Program-made: the position numbers and the translations under genes
Origin: Arthrobacter horti
GTDB taxonomy: Bacteria; Actinomycetota; Actinomycetes; Actinomycetales; Micrococcaceae
Reading direction: 5' to 3'
Length of the DNA: 64,000 nt
NCBI RefSeq assembly: GCF_030731045.1
Contig: NZ_JAVALS010000002.1
Coordinates: 62,001 to 126,000, forward strand
The notes under the pieces: generated by a model
Database searches by the model: none
Seen by the model: only the letters and a program-made list of their open reading frames with translations
Told to the model about the DNA's origin: nothing
Shown here: positions 32,790-41,601 of the stretch, piece by piece
Layout of the letters: every line of letters starts with the position of its first letter
Position numbering within the stretch: the stretch's first letter is position 1

Positions 32790-34817
32790 TCAGGCCGCGG
32801 CGGTCTCCGGCTGCAGTTCCTTCTCCTTGGTGGCGGCCTTGCGTGCCGCGGCGCCCTTCAGGCCCACCACGGTGAAGGCGGTGATGGCGGTGCCCACCGC
32901 GATCGCCAGGAGCCAGAGCAGGAAGTTGTCGAAGGCGAAGAAGACGAACACGCCGCCGTGCGGGGCCTTGGAACCGGCCGCGAAGGCCATGGACAGGGCA
33001 CCGGTCACGGCGCCGCCCAGCATGGAGGCGGGGATGACACGCAGCGGGTCGGCCGCGGCGAACGGGATGGCGCCCTCGGAGATGAAGGAGGCGCCCAGCA
33101 GCCAGGCGGCCTTGCCGTTCTCATGCTCGGTGGCGTTGAACAGCTTCGGACGGAGCACGGTGGCCAGGGCCATCGCCAGCGGCGGGACCATGCCGGCGCC
33201 CATGACGGCGGCCATGATCAGGTACGGTGCGTGGTTGTCCGCGGAGGCGGCACTCAGGCCGGCGACGGCGAAGGAGTAGGCCACCTTGTTGACCGGGCCG
33301 CCCAGGTCGAAGCACATCATGAGGCCGAGGACGATGCCCAGGACGATCGCTGCGGTGCCGGTCATGCCGGACAGCCAGCCGTTCAGGCCTTCCGTGATGG
33401 CGCGGATCGGGCCGCCGAGGACCAAGAACATGAGGCCGGAGGCCACGATCGAGGCGACCAGCGGGATGATGGCCACCGGCATGAGGCCACGGAGCCAGCG
33501 TGGAGCGGCCAGGCCGGAGAGCCAGGAGGCGACGACGCCGGCCAGCAGACCGCCCACGATGCCGCCGAGGAAGCCGGCACCCATGAAGCCCGCCACGGCA
33601 CCGGCTACGAAGCCGGGGGCGATGCCCGGCCGGTCGGCCAGCGCGTAGGAGATGTAGCCGGCCAGCGCGGGGACCAGGAAGCCCATGGACAGGGCGCCGA
33701 TCTTGAACAGGACCGCACCCAGGTAGGCGCCGAGCGGGCCCCAGGCCTGCGCGCCGAATTCGGTCGGCAGGCTGAACAGGTTGTTCTTCACCACGATGGT
33801 GTCCGCGTACTTGGTGATGTCGAAGCCACCGAGCAGGAAGCCCAGCGCGATCAGCAGACCGCCACCGGCTACGAACGGGATCATGTAGGAGACGCCGGTC
33901 AGAAGGGCTCGCTTGAGCTTGCCGCCGAGCGATTCGCTCGCGGTGTCCTCGGACGCGCCGGCGGAGCCGGTGGCCTTCACGCGGCGGGCGTTCGGATCCT
34001 TGGCGGCCGCCAGGGCCTCCTGGATCATCTCCTTCGGCTCGTCGATGCCGCGCTTGACGGGCGACTGGATGTAGGGGAGCCCGGCGAAGCGGTCCTTGTC
34101 CCGGACGTCCACGTCCACGGCGAAGATGACGGCGTCCGCTGCGGCGATGGTCGCGGCCGGCAGCGGGGTGGCGCCTGCGGAGCCCTGCGTCTCCACCTGC
34201 ACGTCCACGTCCATTTCCTTGCCGGCCGCCACGAGGGAGTCGGCGGACATGTAGGTGTGCGCGATCCCGGTGGGGCAGGCGGTGACGGCCACGATGCGCC
34301 GGGATGCCTCAGCGGAGGGCGCGGATGACGACGGCGCGTCGGTCGCCGTCGTCGTGCTCGCGGCAGGCGCGTCGCCGAGGGCCTCGCCGATGAGCGCCAC
34401 GAGCTCCTCCGGAGTGGCCGCGGAACGCAGCGCCGCGGTGAAGTCCTTTTTGATCAGGGAGCGGGCCAGCTTGGAGAGCAGCTTCAGGTGTTCCTGGTCC
34501 GCGCCGGCGGGGGCGGCGATGAGGAACACGAGGTCCGCGGGGCCGTCCTTGGCCCCGAAGCCCACCGGGTTGCCCAGGCGGGCGACGGCCAGGGCCGGTT
34601 CGGTGACGGCGTCGGTCTTGGCGTGCGGGATGGCGATGCCGCCGGGGATGCCGGTGGGGGTCTTCTCCTCGCGGGCCAGAGCGGAGGCGAAGAGGCCTTC
34701 CGTCTCGGCGCGGCCCACGGCGGCGACCTTCTCCGAGAGGGCGCGGATGACCTCGGCCGGGGTGGATCCCAGGTCCGCGTCGAGGACCACGAGGTCCGGG
34801 GTGATCAGCTGGCTCAC
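32790..34817 (-). CDS. fruA: PTS fructose transporter subunit IIABC
   Basis: 675 residues in A-B-C order. The IIA domain (1-145) has the phosphorylated His65 in GIAIPHAKTDA; the IIB domain (about 173-270) has Cys181 in VTACPTGIAHTYMSADSL; the IIC domain (about 300-655) carries some eight to ten membrane segments with FDLGGPVNKVAYSF. It takes up fructose and phosphorylates it at C1 using phosphoenolpyruvate through EI/HPr. Last gene of the fruR-fruK-fruA operon, overlapping fruK by 4 bp. A separate HPr gene is not seen within the operon. Confidence 0.95.
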   Translation of the reverse strand: MSQLITPDLVVLDADLGSTPAEVIRALSEKVAAVGRAETEGLFASALAREEKTPTGIPGGIAIPHAKTDAVTEPALAVARLGNPVGFGAKDGPADLVFLIAAPAGADQEHLKLLSKLARSLIKKDFTAALRSAATPEELVALIGEALGDAPAASTTTATDAPSSSAPSAEASRRIVAVTACPTGIAHTYMSADSLVAAGKEMDVDVQVETQGSAGATPLPAATIAAADAVIFAVDVDVRDKDRFAGLPYIQSPVKRGIDEPKEMIQEALAAAKDPNARRVKATGSAGASEDTASESLGGKLKRALLTGVSYMIPFVAGGGLLIALGFLLGGFDITKYADTIVVKNNLFSLPTEFGAQAWGPLGAYLGAVLFKIGALSMGFLVPALAGYISYALADRPGIAPGFVAGAVAGFMGAGFLGGIVGGLLAGVVASWLSGLAAPRWLRGLMPVAIIPLVASIVASGLMFLVLGGPIRAITEGLNGWLSGMTGTAAIVLGIVLGLMMCFDLGGPVNKVAYSFAVAGLSAASADNHAPYLIMAAVMGAGMVPPLAMALATVLRPKLFNATEHENGKAAWLLGASFISEGAIPFAAADPLRVIPASMLGGAVTGALSMAFAAGSKAPHGGVFVFFAFDNFLLWLLAIAVGTAITAFTVVGLKGAAARKAATKEKELQPETAAA

Positions 34818-35803
34818 AATGAGTCCTTCGCTAGGGCCGTGACGGTCACGGCGGAGGGGGTGGTCTGGTGGAGCCCGGGGACGGTGGACCCGGGGAGGGA
34901 GGCGGCGGCGGCGCCATGGGCCACAGCCTGGGTGAGGCGTTCGACGGCGGTGCCGCCGTTCTGTGCCACGAGCAGGTAACCGGCCAGGGAGGAGTCTCCC
35001 GCGCCGACCGTGCTGACCGCCTGGATGGGCGCGTGGCGGGCGTGCCAGGCGCCGTCGGCGGTGACCAGCACCGCACCGTTGGAGCCGAGCGTCGCCAGGA
35101 CGGCGCCCACGCCGCGCTTGACGACGGCGTCCGCGGCCCGTGCCGCGAGCAGGGGATCGGCTTCGAGCTCCTCGCCGCTGTGCTGCTCCGGGAATCCGGC
35201 CAGGGCGGCGAGCTCGGCGAGTTCCTCGCCGTTGGGTTTCAGGAGGTCCGGGGCGGCGTCCGCCCCGGCGTCGATGGCCTCCAGGAGGGGCGTCCCGGAG
35301 GAGTCCACGGCCACCAGGGGGGCGTCCGCGCCGAGTCCGGTGCGGAGCCGCCGGGTCAGGCGGGCGTAGTAGTCGGCGGGGATGCCCGGGGGCAGGGAGC
35401 CGGCCAGCACCACCCAGGAGGCCGCGCGGGCCTCTTCCAGGAGGAGGGCGGTGAGGGCGTCCTCCTGGTCCTGGCTCAGTTCCGGGCCGGGTTCGTTGAC
35501 CTTGGTAGTGGTCCCGTCCGGTTCGGTGAGGGTGATGTTGCTGCGCAGCGGGGCGCCGATCGGCAGGGCCCGGTGGGGGATGCCGGTGGCGGCGAGGGCC
35601 ACGATGACGGGATCCGTGGGGTCGCCCGGAAGGACGGCGACGGTGCTCAGCCCGGAGGCGGTCAGTGCCCGGGAGACGTTGACCCCCTTGCCGCCTGCTT
35701 CGCCGCGGACCGCGACGGCGCGTTGGACCTCGCCGCGGGCCAGTGCCCCGGGCAGTTCCACGGTGCGGTCCAGGCTGGGGTTGGCGGTCAGGGTGACGAT
35801 CAT
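34814..35803 (-). CDS. fruK: 1-phosphofructokinase
   Basis: 329 residues of the PfkB/ribokinase fold. TANPSLDRTVELPGALARGEV at the start, GGKGVNVSRALTASGL and the C-terminal PfkB signature GAGDSSLAGYLL with catalytic Asp are diagnostic of FruK/LacC. It phosphorylates fructose-1-phosphate, the product of FruA, to fructose-1,6-bisphosphate. Overlaps both fruR and fruA by 4 bp, so the three genes are translationally coupled. Confidence 0.94.
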   Translation of the reverse strand: MIVTLTANPSLDRTVELPGALARGEVQRAVAVRGEAGGKGVNVSRALTASGLSTVAVLPGDPTDPVIVALAATGIPHRALPIGAPLRSNITLTEPDGTTTKVNEPGPELSQDQEDALTALLLEEARAASWVVLAGSLPPGIPADYYARLTRRLRTGLGADAPLVAVDSSGTPLLEAIDAGADAAPDLLKPNGEELAELAALAGFPEQHSGEELEADPLLAARAADAVVKRGVGAVLATLGSNGAVLVTADGAWHARHAPIQAVSTVGAGDSSLAGYLLVAQNGGTAVERLTQAVAHGAAAASLPGSTVPGLHQTTPSAVTVTALAKDSL

Positions 35804-36579
35804 GCCCGCACCACCTCGGCCTCGGCGGCGGTCAGAGCCTCGGCCAGCGCCGGGGAGGGTTCCCCGTCGGTGACCAGGGTGTCCACCTCTTCCAGCCCGG
35901 CGAAGCGGACCAGGGTCTCCGCGCCGAGCTTGCTGGCGTCGGCCAGGACCACCGTGCGGCGTGCGCTTTGGACGAAGGCCTCCTTGACGGCGGCCTCCTC
36001 CGGGTCCGGGGTGCTCAAACCGAAGTCTTCGTGGATGCCGTTGGTGCCCAGGAAGGCGATGTCCGGGCGGAAGCTCCGCAGGGCGGCGACGGTGCCTGCG
36101 CCCACGGCCGCCTGGGTGACGCCGCGGACGCGGCCGCCCAGGAAGTGCAGGGTCACGCGCGGGGCGGAGGAGAGGGCGGTGGCGATGGGGATGGAGTTGG
36201 TGAGGACCAGGAGTTCCGGGGCGTCCGCGCCGCGGTGGGCGATCAGGCCGGCCAGGACCTCCGTGGTGGTGCCGGCGTCCAGGATGATGCTGGCCTCACG
36301 CCGAGGCAGGAGCGCCAGGGCGGCGGTGGCGATGCGGTGTTTCTCCCCGGAGTGGGTGGCCAGGCGTTCCGGGACGCTGGTCTCCGCGGTGCTGCCGCGA
36401 TCGGCGGAGACGGCGCCGCCGTGGACGCGGCGGAGCTCGCCGAGCTCCTCCAGGAGGGCCAGGTCCCGGCGGACGGTCTCCGGGGTGATGGCGAAGCGCT
36501 GTGCCAGATCGGTGACGCTCACCCGCCCTTGAGCGGTGAGGAGCTCGGCGATCGCGCCGTGCCGTTCCTCAGCGAACAT
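35800..36579 (-). CDS. fruR: DeoR-family regulator of fructose utilisation
   Basis: 259 residues from ATG 36577-36579, with AGAAGG 7 nt upstream; the 12 further in-frame codons lack a ribosome binding site. The N-terminal winged helix (MFAEERHGAIAELLTAQGRVSVTDLAQRF, ITPETVRRDLALLEELGELRRVHGG) is the DeoR signature. The C-terminal DeoRC sensor has ASIILDAGTTTEVLAGLI and LGTNGIHEDFGLS, binding a sugar phosphate, presumably fructose-1-phosphate. First gene of the fru operon; likely autorepressor. The AT-rich stretch at 36619-36652 upstream probably holds promoter and operator. Confidence 0.92.
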   Translation of the reverse strand: MFAEERHGAIAELLTAQGRVSVTDLAQRFAITPETVRRDLALLEELGELRRVHGGAVSADRGSTAETSVPERLATHSGEKHRIATAALALLPRREASIILDAGTTTEVLAGLIAHRGADAPELLVLTNSIPIATALSSAPRVTLHFLGGRVRGVTQAAVGAGTVAALRSFRPDIAFLGTNGIHEDFGLSTPDPEEAAVKEAFVQSARRTVVLADASKLGAETLVRFAGLEEVDTLVTDGEPSPALAEALTAAEAEVVRA

Positions 36580-36600
36580 GTCAGGCCTTCTTCCGGTTCC

Positions 36601-36616
36601 TGTGACCACCGTCACG
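36601..36616. promoter_or_regulatory. CRP/GlxR-like site upstream of fruR-fruK-fruA
   Basis: TGTGA-CCACCG-TCACG, matching the TGTGA-N6-TCACA consensus of CRP and corynebacterial GlxR with one mismatch. It lies 22-37 bp upstream of fruR. A second site of equal quality precedes hutU. Confidence 0.6.
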
Positions 36617-36748
36617 CGAATGTTTGATTGCTTGACTTTATCTTTGTTTTTCTGTGGTCGTCAAGGGATGAAGGCAGAAAAGCGGGCATGTTCCCACGAA
36701 AGCGGGCGTGTGGGCGTTCGGAACCCGGCGGAGATCTATGCTCATGCC

Positions 36749-37381
36749 ATGGAGAAGGTCCTCTGGTCCAAGCCCGAGCATGAGCGCGCGGGTACGCCCC
36801 TGCTGCTGCTGTTCCACGGCTACGGGTCCACGCCGGAGCGGATGGAGAAGCTGTTCCCGCACCTGCCGCAGGAGTTCACCTGCGCCGCGCCGCAGGGCTT
36901 CAAGGACATCGGCGGTGACCGCGGCTGGTTCCTCCTGGACTACTTCCTCAGCAACGACCTCGCCGAGGTCATGGAGTCCTGCACCCGGCTGCTCGCGTGG
37001 CTGGACGGGATCAAGGCGCAGCACAGCAGCGTCTCCTTGCTCGGGTTCTCCCAGGGCATGGCCATGGCCAGCAGCCTCCTGCGCCTGAGACCGGAGCAGT
37101 TCCGGGCCACGGTGGGGCTGTCCGGCTTCGTCCTGGACAACGATCTCCTGGCCCTCACGGAGTCCTTCACGGAGCGTCCGCCCTTCTTCTGGGGCCGGGA
37201 CAAGGGGGACCTGGTGATCAATGAGGACGCCACCGGCTTCACGGCCGAGTGGCTGGAGGAGAACACCGCCCTGACGGCGCGCAGCTATCCGGGCCTGGGG
37301 CACTGGATGGCGGTGCAGGAGATGGTGGACGTCAGTGCGTTCCTCCGGTACTACGTGCTGGGCACTCCTTCAGTACGCTGA
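36749..37381 (+). CDS. Alpha/beta-hydrolase, phospholipase/carboxylesterase family
   Basis: 210 residues from ATG 36749; several longer in-frame starts run into the fru promoter. The fold signature is LLLLFHGYGSTPERMEKLFPHLP, the nucleophile Ser101 in LLGFSQGMAMA and the catalytic His in YPGLGHWMAVQEM near residue 188. It resembles YpfH/carboxylesterase-2 proteins that hydrolyse short acyl esters or lysophospholipids. Soluble, no signal peptide. It is divergent from fruR and 4 bp upstream of the next gene's start, suggesting a two-gene transcript. Confidence 0.85.
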   Translation: MEKVLWSKPEHERAGTPLLLLFHGYGSTPERMEKLFPHLPQEFTCAAPQGFKDIGGDRGWFLLDYFLSNDLAEVMESCTRLLAWLDGIKAQHSSVSLLGFSQGMAMASSLLRLRPEQFRATVGLSGFVLDNDLLALTESFTERPPFFWGRDKGDLVINEDATGFTAEWLEENTALTARSYPGLGHWMAVQEMVDVSAFLRYYVLGTPSVR

Positions 37382-37385
37382 ACCC

Positions 37386-38132
37386 ATGGCCAAGCGGAAG
37401 AATCCGGCGCTGGGGATCGCCCAGGACGCCGCGCAGAACGCGATGTTCGACGACGCCGGCAAGCCCCGCAGTGGCGTGCACAGCGTCCTGCTGAAGGCCG
37501 TGGACGTGCAGCGGCCGCTCGTCGTCGGGCATCTGAGCAGGCTGCGCCGCAAGCATCCGAACGCGAACCTGGCAGAGCTGGTGGTGCGCCTGGAGCGGCA
37601 GTATCTCGCGACGGTCACGGCGACCGGGGCGGGCGCGGGCGTCACAGCGGTGATCCCGGGCGTCGGCACGGGGACCGCACTGGCAGTGTCCGGCGTTGCG
37701 ACGGCGGCGTTCCTGGAGGCGACCGCGCTGTTCGCCTCCAGTGTGGCTGAGCTGCACGGCATCCGGGTCACGGATCCGGAGAAGGCCCGCACCATGGTCA
37801 TGGCGATCATGCTGGGGGAGGAGGGCACTGCGCTGCTGAGCGCCTTCACCGGGCAGACGTTCGGGAAGGGGCGCGGGGCCGCGCAGGTGTGGGGGACCGT
37901 GCTGCGACGCAAGACCGCACTGTCCGGGTTCGAGCCCCTGCAGGGAGCGATTCAGAAGGCATTCCTCCGCTCGCTGCTGAAGAAGCAGGGCGGGGCGTTC
38001 GTGAGCCGGCTCCTGCCGTTCGGCGTCGGCGCGGTCATGGGCGGCGGCGGCAATCTGCTGATGGGCCGCGCCGTCATCGCCAACACGCGGGAAGCGTTCA
38101 GCGCGCTGCCGCTCGTCGCTCCGTTCAGCTGA
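37386..38132 (+). CDS. Membrane-associated protein of unknown function
   Basis: 248 residues from ATG 37386, four bases after the esterase stop. I cannot assign a named function. The sequence opens with a basic, soluble segment (MAKRKNPALGIAQDAAQNAMFDD, then VLLKAVDVQRPLVVGHLSRLRRKHP), followed by a Gly/Ala/Thr/Val-rich hydrophobic stretch (about residues 78-118) and a second Gly-rich hydrophobic segment near residues 212-232. It could be an EcsC-like peripheral membrane protein, which shares this arrangement, but the similarity is loose. Coding character is good and it follows a recognised gene. Confidence 0.7.
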   Translation: MAKRKNPALGIAQDAAQNAMFDDAGKPRSGVHSVLLKAVDVQRPLVVGHLSRLRRKHPNANLAELVVRLERQYLATVTATGAGAGVTAVIPGVGTGTALAVSGVATAAFLEATALFASSVAELHGIRVTDPEKARTMVMAIMLGEEGTALLSAFTGQTFGKGRGAAQVWGTVLRRKTALSGFEPLQGAIQKAFLRSLLKKQGGAFVSRLLPFGVGAVMGGGGNLLMGRAVIANTREAFSALPLVAPFS

Positions 38133-38170
38133 GCCCCGCTCCCTGAACCCGCCCGCCGCAACCCGTCCGG

Positions 38171-39196
38171 CTAGGCGGGCTCGACCACGCCATGCACCTG
38201 CGTATCGCCGGGCCGCTCGCCGGTGAGTGATTCGGCGATGTCCACCACGAACTCGGCGATCTCGTCATAGCCGGTCACCGGCTCGCCCACGATGTACCCG
38301 TCGGCGCCGAGGAGCAGAGCCGTCGGCATGGCCCACTCCGCGATCGACCGCCGCAGATGCTGTCCGGGATCGTGCAGGGACTGCGGTGCGGTGCGTTCCG
38401 TGACGGAGCTCTGCTCCGGGGTCAGGGCGGTCAGCAAACGGACTTCCACGCCGGGCAGCAGCGCGCGCCAGGCGGGGACCCGTCCGATGGTCTGTACGCA
38501 GGGCCGGCAGCCCTCGTTCACGGACAGCAGCAGGATGGGGGAGAACTGGACCAGATCGCGGATGTTCGCCGTGCTGCCGTCGCCGAGCTGCATCGAAATG
38601 GACGGCACGCGCGGGCGGATGTACTTCAGCTCAATGTCCCCGGCGTGCGGGGCCGCAGTGGGGAGTGGCGCGGTTCGGGGCTCTTGCCGCACGACCAGGT
38701 AGGTGGTGACGGCCGCGACGGCGGCGCTGAGAACCGCCTCCAGCGGCGACACGGGGGCACCGCCGAGGACTGCGCGTGCCGTGCCTCCGAGGGCCGGAAC
38801 CGCCCAGATGCTCCCCAGGGTCGCGAGGGAGACTGCCAGGAGCCAGGCGTTGCGCAGGACCGTCATACGGGTCACCGGTGTCCGCTCGCCGAAGCAGGCG
38901 CAGGAGGTGTCCGCGTGGGAGTGCAGGGCGCGGACCACCAGCCAGAGGTAGGCGGCCATGAGAAGCACGACGGCGAGTGCCACCACCGCACCGAGCGCGC
39001 CACCCAGCAGGAGCAGGCCGGCGGTGAGTGCCAGCTCGGCCCAGGGGTGCAGGCGGAGGAGCCAGCTTCGCCTCAGTGCCACCGGGACGCCGAGTTCGGC
39101 CCACCCTTCGAGGTCATCGGGCTGACGGAGCTTGGCGATGCCGCTGACCACGAGCACCGCGGCCAGGATGAAGGGCAGCGACAGCAACACGATCAT
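38171..39196 (-). CDS. MauE/DoxX-type membrane domain fused to a thioredoxin-like domain
   Basis: 341 residues. Residues 1-165 contain four membrane helices in MauE/DoxX style (ILAAVLVVSGIAKLRQP, LHPWAELALTAGLLLLGG, then ALHSHADTSCACFGE with a conserved Cys-x-Cys loop). Residues about 185-330 form a thioredoxin-like fold with ILLLSVNEGCRPCVQTIG, a Cys-x-x-Cys site of CRPC type. In methylamine utilisation, MauE and MauD are separate proteins helping disulfide formation; here one chain carries both. It probably shuttles redox equivalents across the membrane to an extracytoplasmic partner; the adjacent Tat/Cys-rich secreted protein is a candidate (inference). Confidence 0.8.
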   Translation of the reverse strand: MIVLLSLPFILAAVLVVSGIAKLRQPDDLEGWAELGVPVALRRSWLLRLHPWAELALTAGLLLLGGALGAVVALAVVLLMAAYLWLVVRALHSHADTSCACFGERTPVTRMTVLRNAWLLAVSLATLGSIWAVPALGGTARAVLGGAPVSPLEAVLSAAVAAVTTYLVVRQEPRTAPLPTAAPHAGDIELKYIRPRVPSISMQLGDGSTANIRDLVQFSPILLLSVNEGCRPCVQTIGRVPAWRALLPGVEVRLLTALTPEQSSVTERTAPQSLHDPGQHLRRSIAEWAMPTALLLGADGYIVGEPVTGYDEIAEFVVDIAESLTGERPGDTQVHGVVEPA

Positions 39197-39270
39197 CTCT
39201 TTTCAGTCGAAGCTTCGGATCGCTCCACCGTACTCCCGTGGTGCGCCCTGTGGTGGCCCTGCACAACGAC

Positions 39271-39303
39271 TTCTGGACCGGCCTCGATGAGGCCGGTCCA
39301 GAA
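39271..39303 (-). terminator. Terminator hairpin of the secreted-protein gene
   Basis: A perfect 15-bp stem, 39271-39285 with 39289-39303, starting TTCTGGACC and closing on a GAT loop. It lies 54 bp downstream of the minus-strand gene at 39357 and upstream of the MauE fusion. Confidence 0.8.
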
Positions 39304-39356
39304 AGCCGGTGCGTGAAGGGTGTGAAGGCCGTATTACGGCCTGCGTGGAGTGCCTG

Positions 39357-39965
39357 TCAGCAGTTGGCCGGGGAGATGGCGCTCGCCGTCTGCGCGGCAC
39401 CGGAACTCAGGACGGCGCACGTGGTGGCGTCGAGCATGCGCCACATGATGGTTGCCTGGAAGTTGCTCGAAGCGCCGTTCGGTGCCGACTCGATCCAGAA
39501 GTCCTTATTGGTGGTGCCGTTCGGGACCACGATGCTGCCGTTGGTCAGGCCACCGGCGCATGCGGAGAACGTGGGATTCGAGCACTGGTTGTGCGGTGCC
39601 GCGAAGGTCGGCGTGCTCCAGATCTGTGTGATGCCGGAGACTACGCCAGGTCCCGAGCTGGTTGGAGCAGACGGGCAGCTGTTCTGGCAGACAAACATGG
39701 CCGTGATCTGGAAGACCACGTCGGTGCCAGTGTTGTTCGTCAGGGTGAGCGGCACCTGCAGCGACTTGCCGTTGCTGCACCCCTTGGCGGTGGCGCCCGT
39801 ATTTCCACAGGCCATGCCGAAGTCGATCACCGGCGGCGGCGGAATGATGACGGAAGCGCTGGCGAACGGGGCGCCTGCGACGACTGCCACGGCAGGCACG
39901 GTCCATGCCGCGGTGCGCAAGAGCGCGCGCCGTGACGCATTCTGATTGCTGAGTTCTGAACTCAT
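39357..39965 (-). CDS. Secreted Cys-containing protein with Tat-type signal, function unknown
   Basis: 202 residues from ATG 39963-39965, with GAGGGG 8 nt upstream. The signal peptide holds a twin arginine (NASRRALLRTAAWTVPAVAVVAGAPFASA region) and an Ala-x-Ala cleavage site near residue 38. The mature part starts with a Pro stretch (IIPPPPVIDFG) and is beta-rich, Thr/Ser/Asn-rich, with about eight Cys (MACGNTG, KGCSNG, FVCQNSCPSA, NQCSNP, ACAGG, TTCAV) that may form disulfides. No catalytic motif recognised; the fold may be Ig-like. AT-richer and less biased codons than neighbours suggest a surface protein under diversifying pressure. Confidence 0.75.
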   Translation of the reverse strand: MSSELSNQNASRRALLRTAAWTVPAVAVVAGAPFASASVIIPPPPVIDFGMACGNTGATAKGCSNGKSLQVPLTLTNNTGTDVVFQITAMFVCQNSCPSAPTSSGPGVVSGITQIWSTPTFAAPHNQCSNPTFSACAGGLTNGSIVVPNGTTNKDFWIESAPNGASSNFQATIMWRMLDATTCAVLSSGAAQTASAISPANC

Positions 39966-40240
39966 CTGGGGTCCCCTCGAAAATCGCACGTATTTGAAGG
40001 CGACTTGATCGAGAGATCAGGAACGTTTCAGCCCGTCAGAAGGCCGATGTGTTGCTCCACATCAGTGCACTGGCGTCTTTCCTAAGGACACCGGTGCAAC
40101 CCCCCTGATGAGCGTCTACACTCCGATAGCCGCCGCAAGTTACGCCCAGTCTAGAACACTGGGAGGATCCTGGGCAACGATTGCTCGCTTAACATGTGCG
40201 GAGAGTTATCGGTCGCAGCGACTCGCCGGGGTGTCCGGGC

Positions 40241-41551
40241 TCAGCCGAAGAACAGCGTCGCCACGGTGAAGAGCAGCAGGCCGGCCAGGGAGCCCACCAC
40301 GGTGCCGTTGATCCGGATGAACTGCAGATCGCGTCCCACCTGGAGCTCGATTTTCCGGCTGGTCTCCTCGGCGTCCCAACGGGCCACGGTGTCCGTGATG
40401 AGGCCGGTGATCTGGTCGCGGTAGTTGCTCACCACATAGGCAGCCACGTCGGCCACCCACGTATTGACCTTGACGCCCAGCTCGGGATCGTCCACCAGGC
40501 GGCGCCCCAGGTCTTCGAGGGCGCCCACGAATCGCCGGTACAGCTCGCTCTGCGGATCCTCCACCGCCTCCAGCAGGGCCTTCTTGAGCGTCTCCCAGGT
40601 GCGGGAGGCGATGTCCCGGACCTGGGGGTCGCCCAGGATCTGCGCCTTGATGCCCTCGGCACGCTGGATCATGGCGGGGTCGTACTGGAGATCCCGGGCC
40701 AGCTCCTTCAGATACGTGTCGATCGCCTGGCGCACCTGGTGGTCCGGATCCTGCTGCACGCCCTTCACGAATTTGGCCAGCTCGATGTAGACCTTGTCTC
40801 CCACCAGCGAGTCCACGAATCCAGGGACCCAGAGCGGGGAGCGGTCACTCACCATCCGGTTCACGGTGGCGTGATTGCGGCCCACCCAGTCCGCGGCGCG
40901 GTCCACCAGCAGGTCCACCAGGTGCCGGTGATGGCCCTCGTCGAACACCCGTTCCGCGACCCGGCCCAGGGGCGGGCCCCACGGCGGGTCCACCACGTGC
41001 TTGCGGACCAGGGACTCCACCACGGCCTGGACGTCCTCGTCCCGCAGCACGGTGAAGAGGCCGCGGATGGCGGCCGAGCCTTCCCTGGCCACGCGCTCGG
41101 CGCCGCTGGGCGCTGGGAGGCGTGCTCCGGCGTCGTCGGTTCCGGAGAGCCAGTGGCCGATCACCCGGCCTGGATCCGTCGCGGCGAGCTTGGCGCGGAT
41201 GACGTCCTCGGAGAGGAAGTTGGTGCCCACGAAGTCACCCAGGGAGGCGCCGATCTGGTCCTTCTTCCGCGGGATGATGGCGGTGTGCGGGATCTTCAGC
41301 CCCATGGGGTGGCGGAAGAGGGCGGTGACGGCGAACCAGTCGGCCAGGGCGCCCACCATGCCGCCTTCCGCGGCGGCACGGACGTAGCCGAGCCAGGGGT
41401 ACTGGTGCTGGAGTGCGAAGGAGACGCCGAACACCACGGCCAGGAGGATCAGCAAGCCCAGGGCGATGCCCTTCATCCGGGCCAGCGCTGCTGCTTTGAG
41501 GGCGTCGCCGGGGGTCGCGACGTCGGGAGTTGGCGCAGTGTTCACGTCCAT
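40241..41551 (-). CDS. DUF445 family membrane protein
   Basis: 436 residues. An N-terminal membrane helix (about 30-50, GIALGLLILLAVVFGVSFAL) is followed by the family-defining AAAEGGMVGALADWFAVTALFRHPMGLKIPHTAIIPRKKDQIG, and a C-terminal helix (about 412-434, INGTVVGSLAGLLLFTVATLFFG) ends the protein. Between them lie long amphipathic helices. DUF445 (YheB/YtaB-like) proteins are widespread membrane proteins of unknown role. The gene stands alone between two intergenic gaps; the 275-bp gap on its left shows only a weak hairpin (CCCAGT/ACTGGG, 40145-40163), a possible terminator. Confidence 0.85.
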   Translation of the reverse strand: MDVNTAPTPDVATPGDALKAAALARMKGIALGLLILLAVVFGVSFALQHQYPWLGYVRAAAEGGMVGALADWFAVTALFRHPMGLKIPHTAIIPRKKDQIGASLGDFVGTNFLSEDVIRAKLAATDPGRVIGHWLSGTDDAGARLPAPSGAERVAREGSAAIRGLFTVLRDEDVQAVVESLVRKHVVDPPWGPPLGRVAERVFDEGHHRHLVDLLVDRAADWVGRNHATVNRMVSDRSPLWVPGFVDSLVGDKVYIELAKFVKGVQQDPDHQVRQAIDTYLKELARDLQYDPAMIQRAEGIKAQILGDPQVRDIASRTWETLKKALLEAVEDPQSELYRRFVGALEDLGRRLVDDPELGVKVNTWVADVAAYVVSNYRDQITGLITDTVARWDAEETSRKIELQVGRDLQFIRINGTVVGSLAGLLLFTVATLFFG

Positions 41552-41601
41552 TCCCCCACACTATGCGCTGAGACTGACAGAGACTGGATAGCGTGGGTGC
41601 C

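Noticed and set aside
40114-40132. TCCGATAG resembling the sigma-28 -10 element
   Set aside because: First base differs and there is no CTWAC 15 nt upstream; the neighbouring genes are not flagellar.
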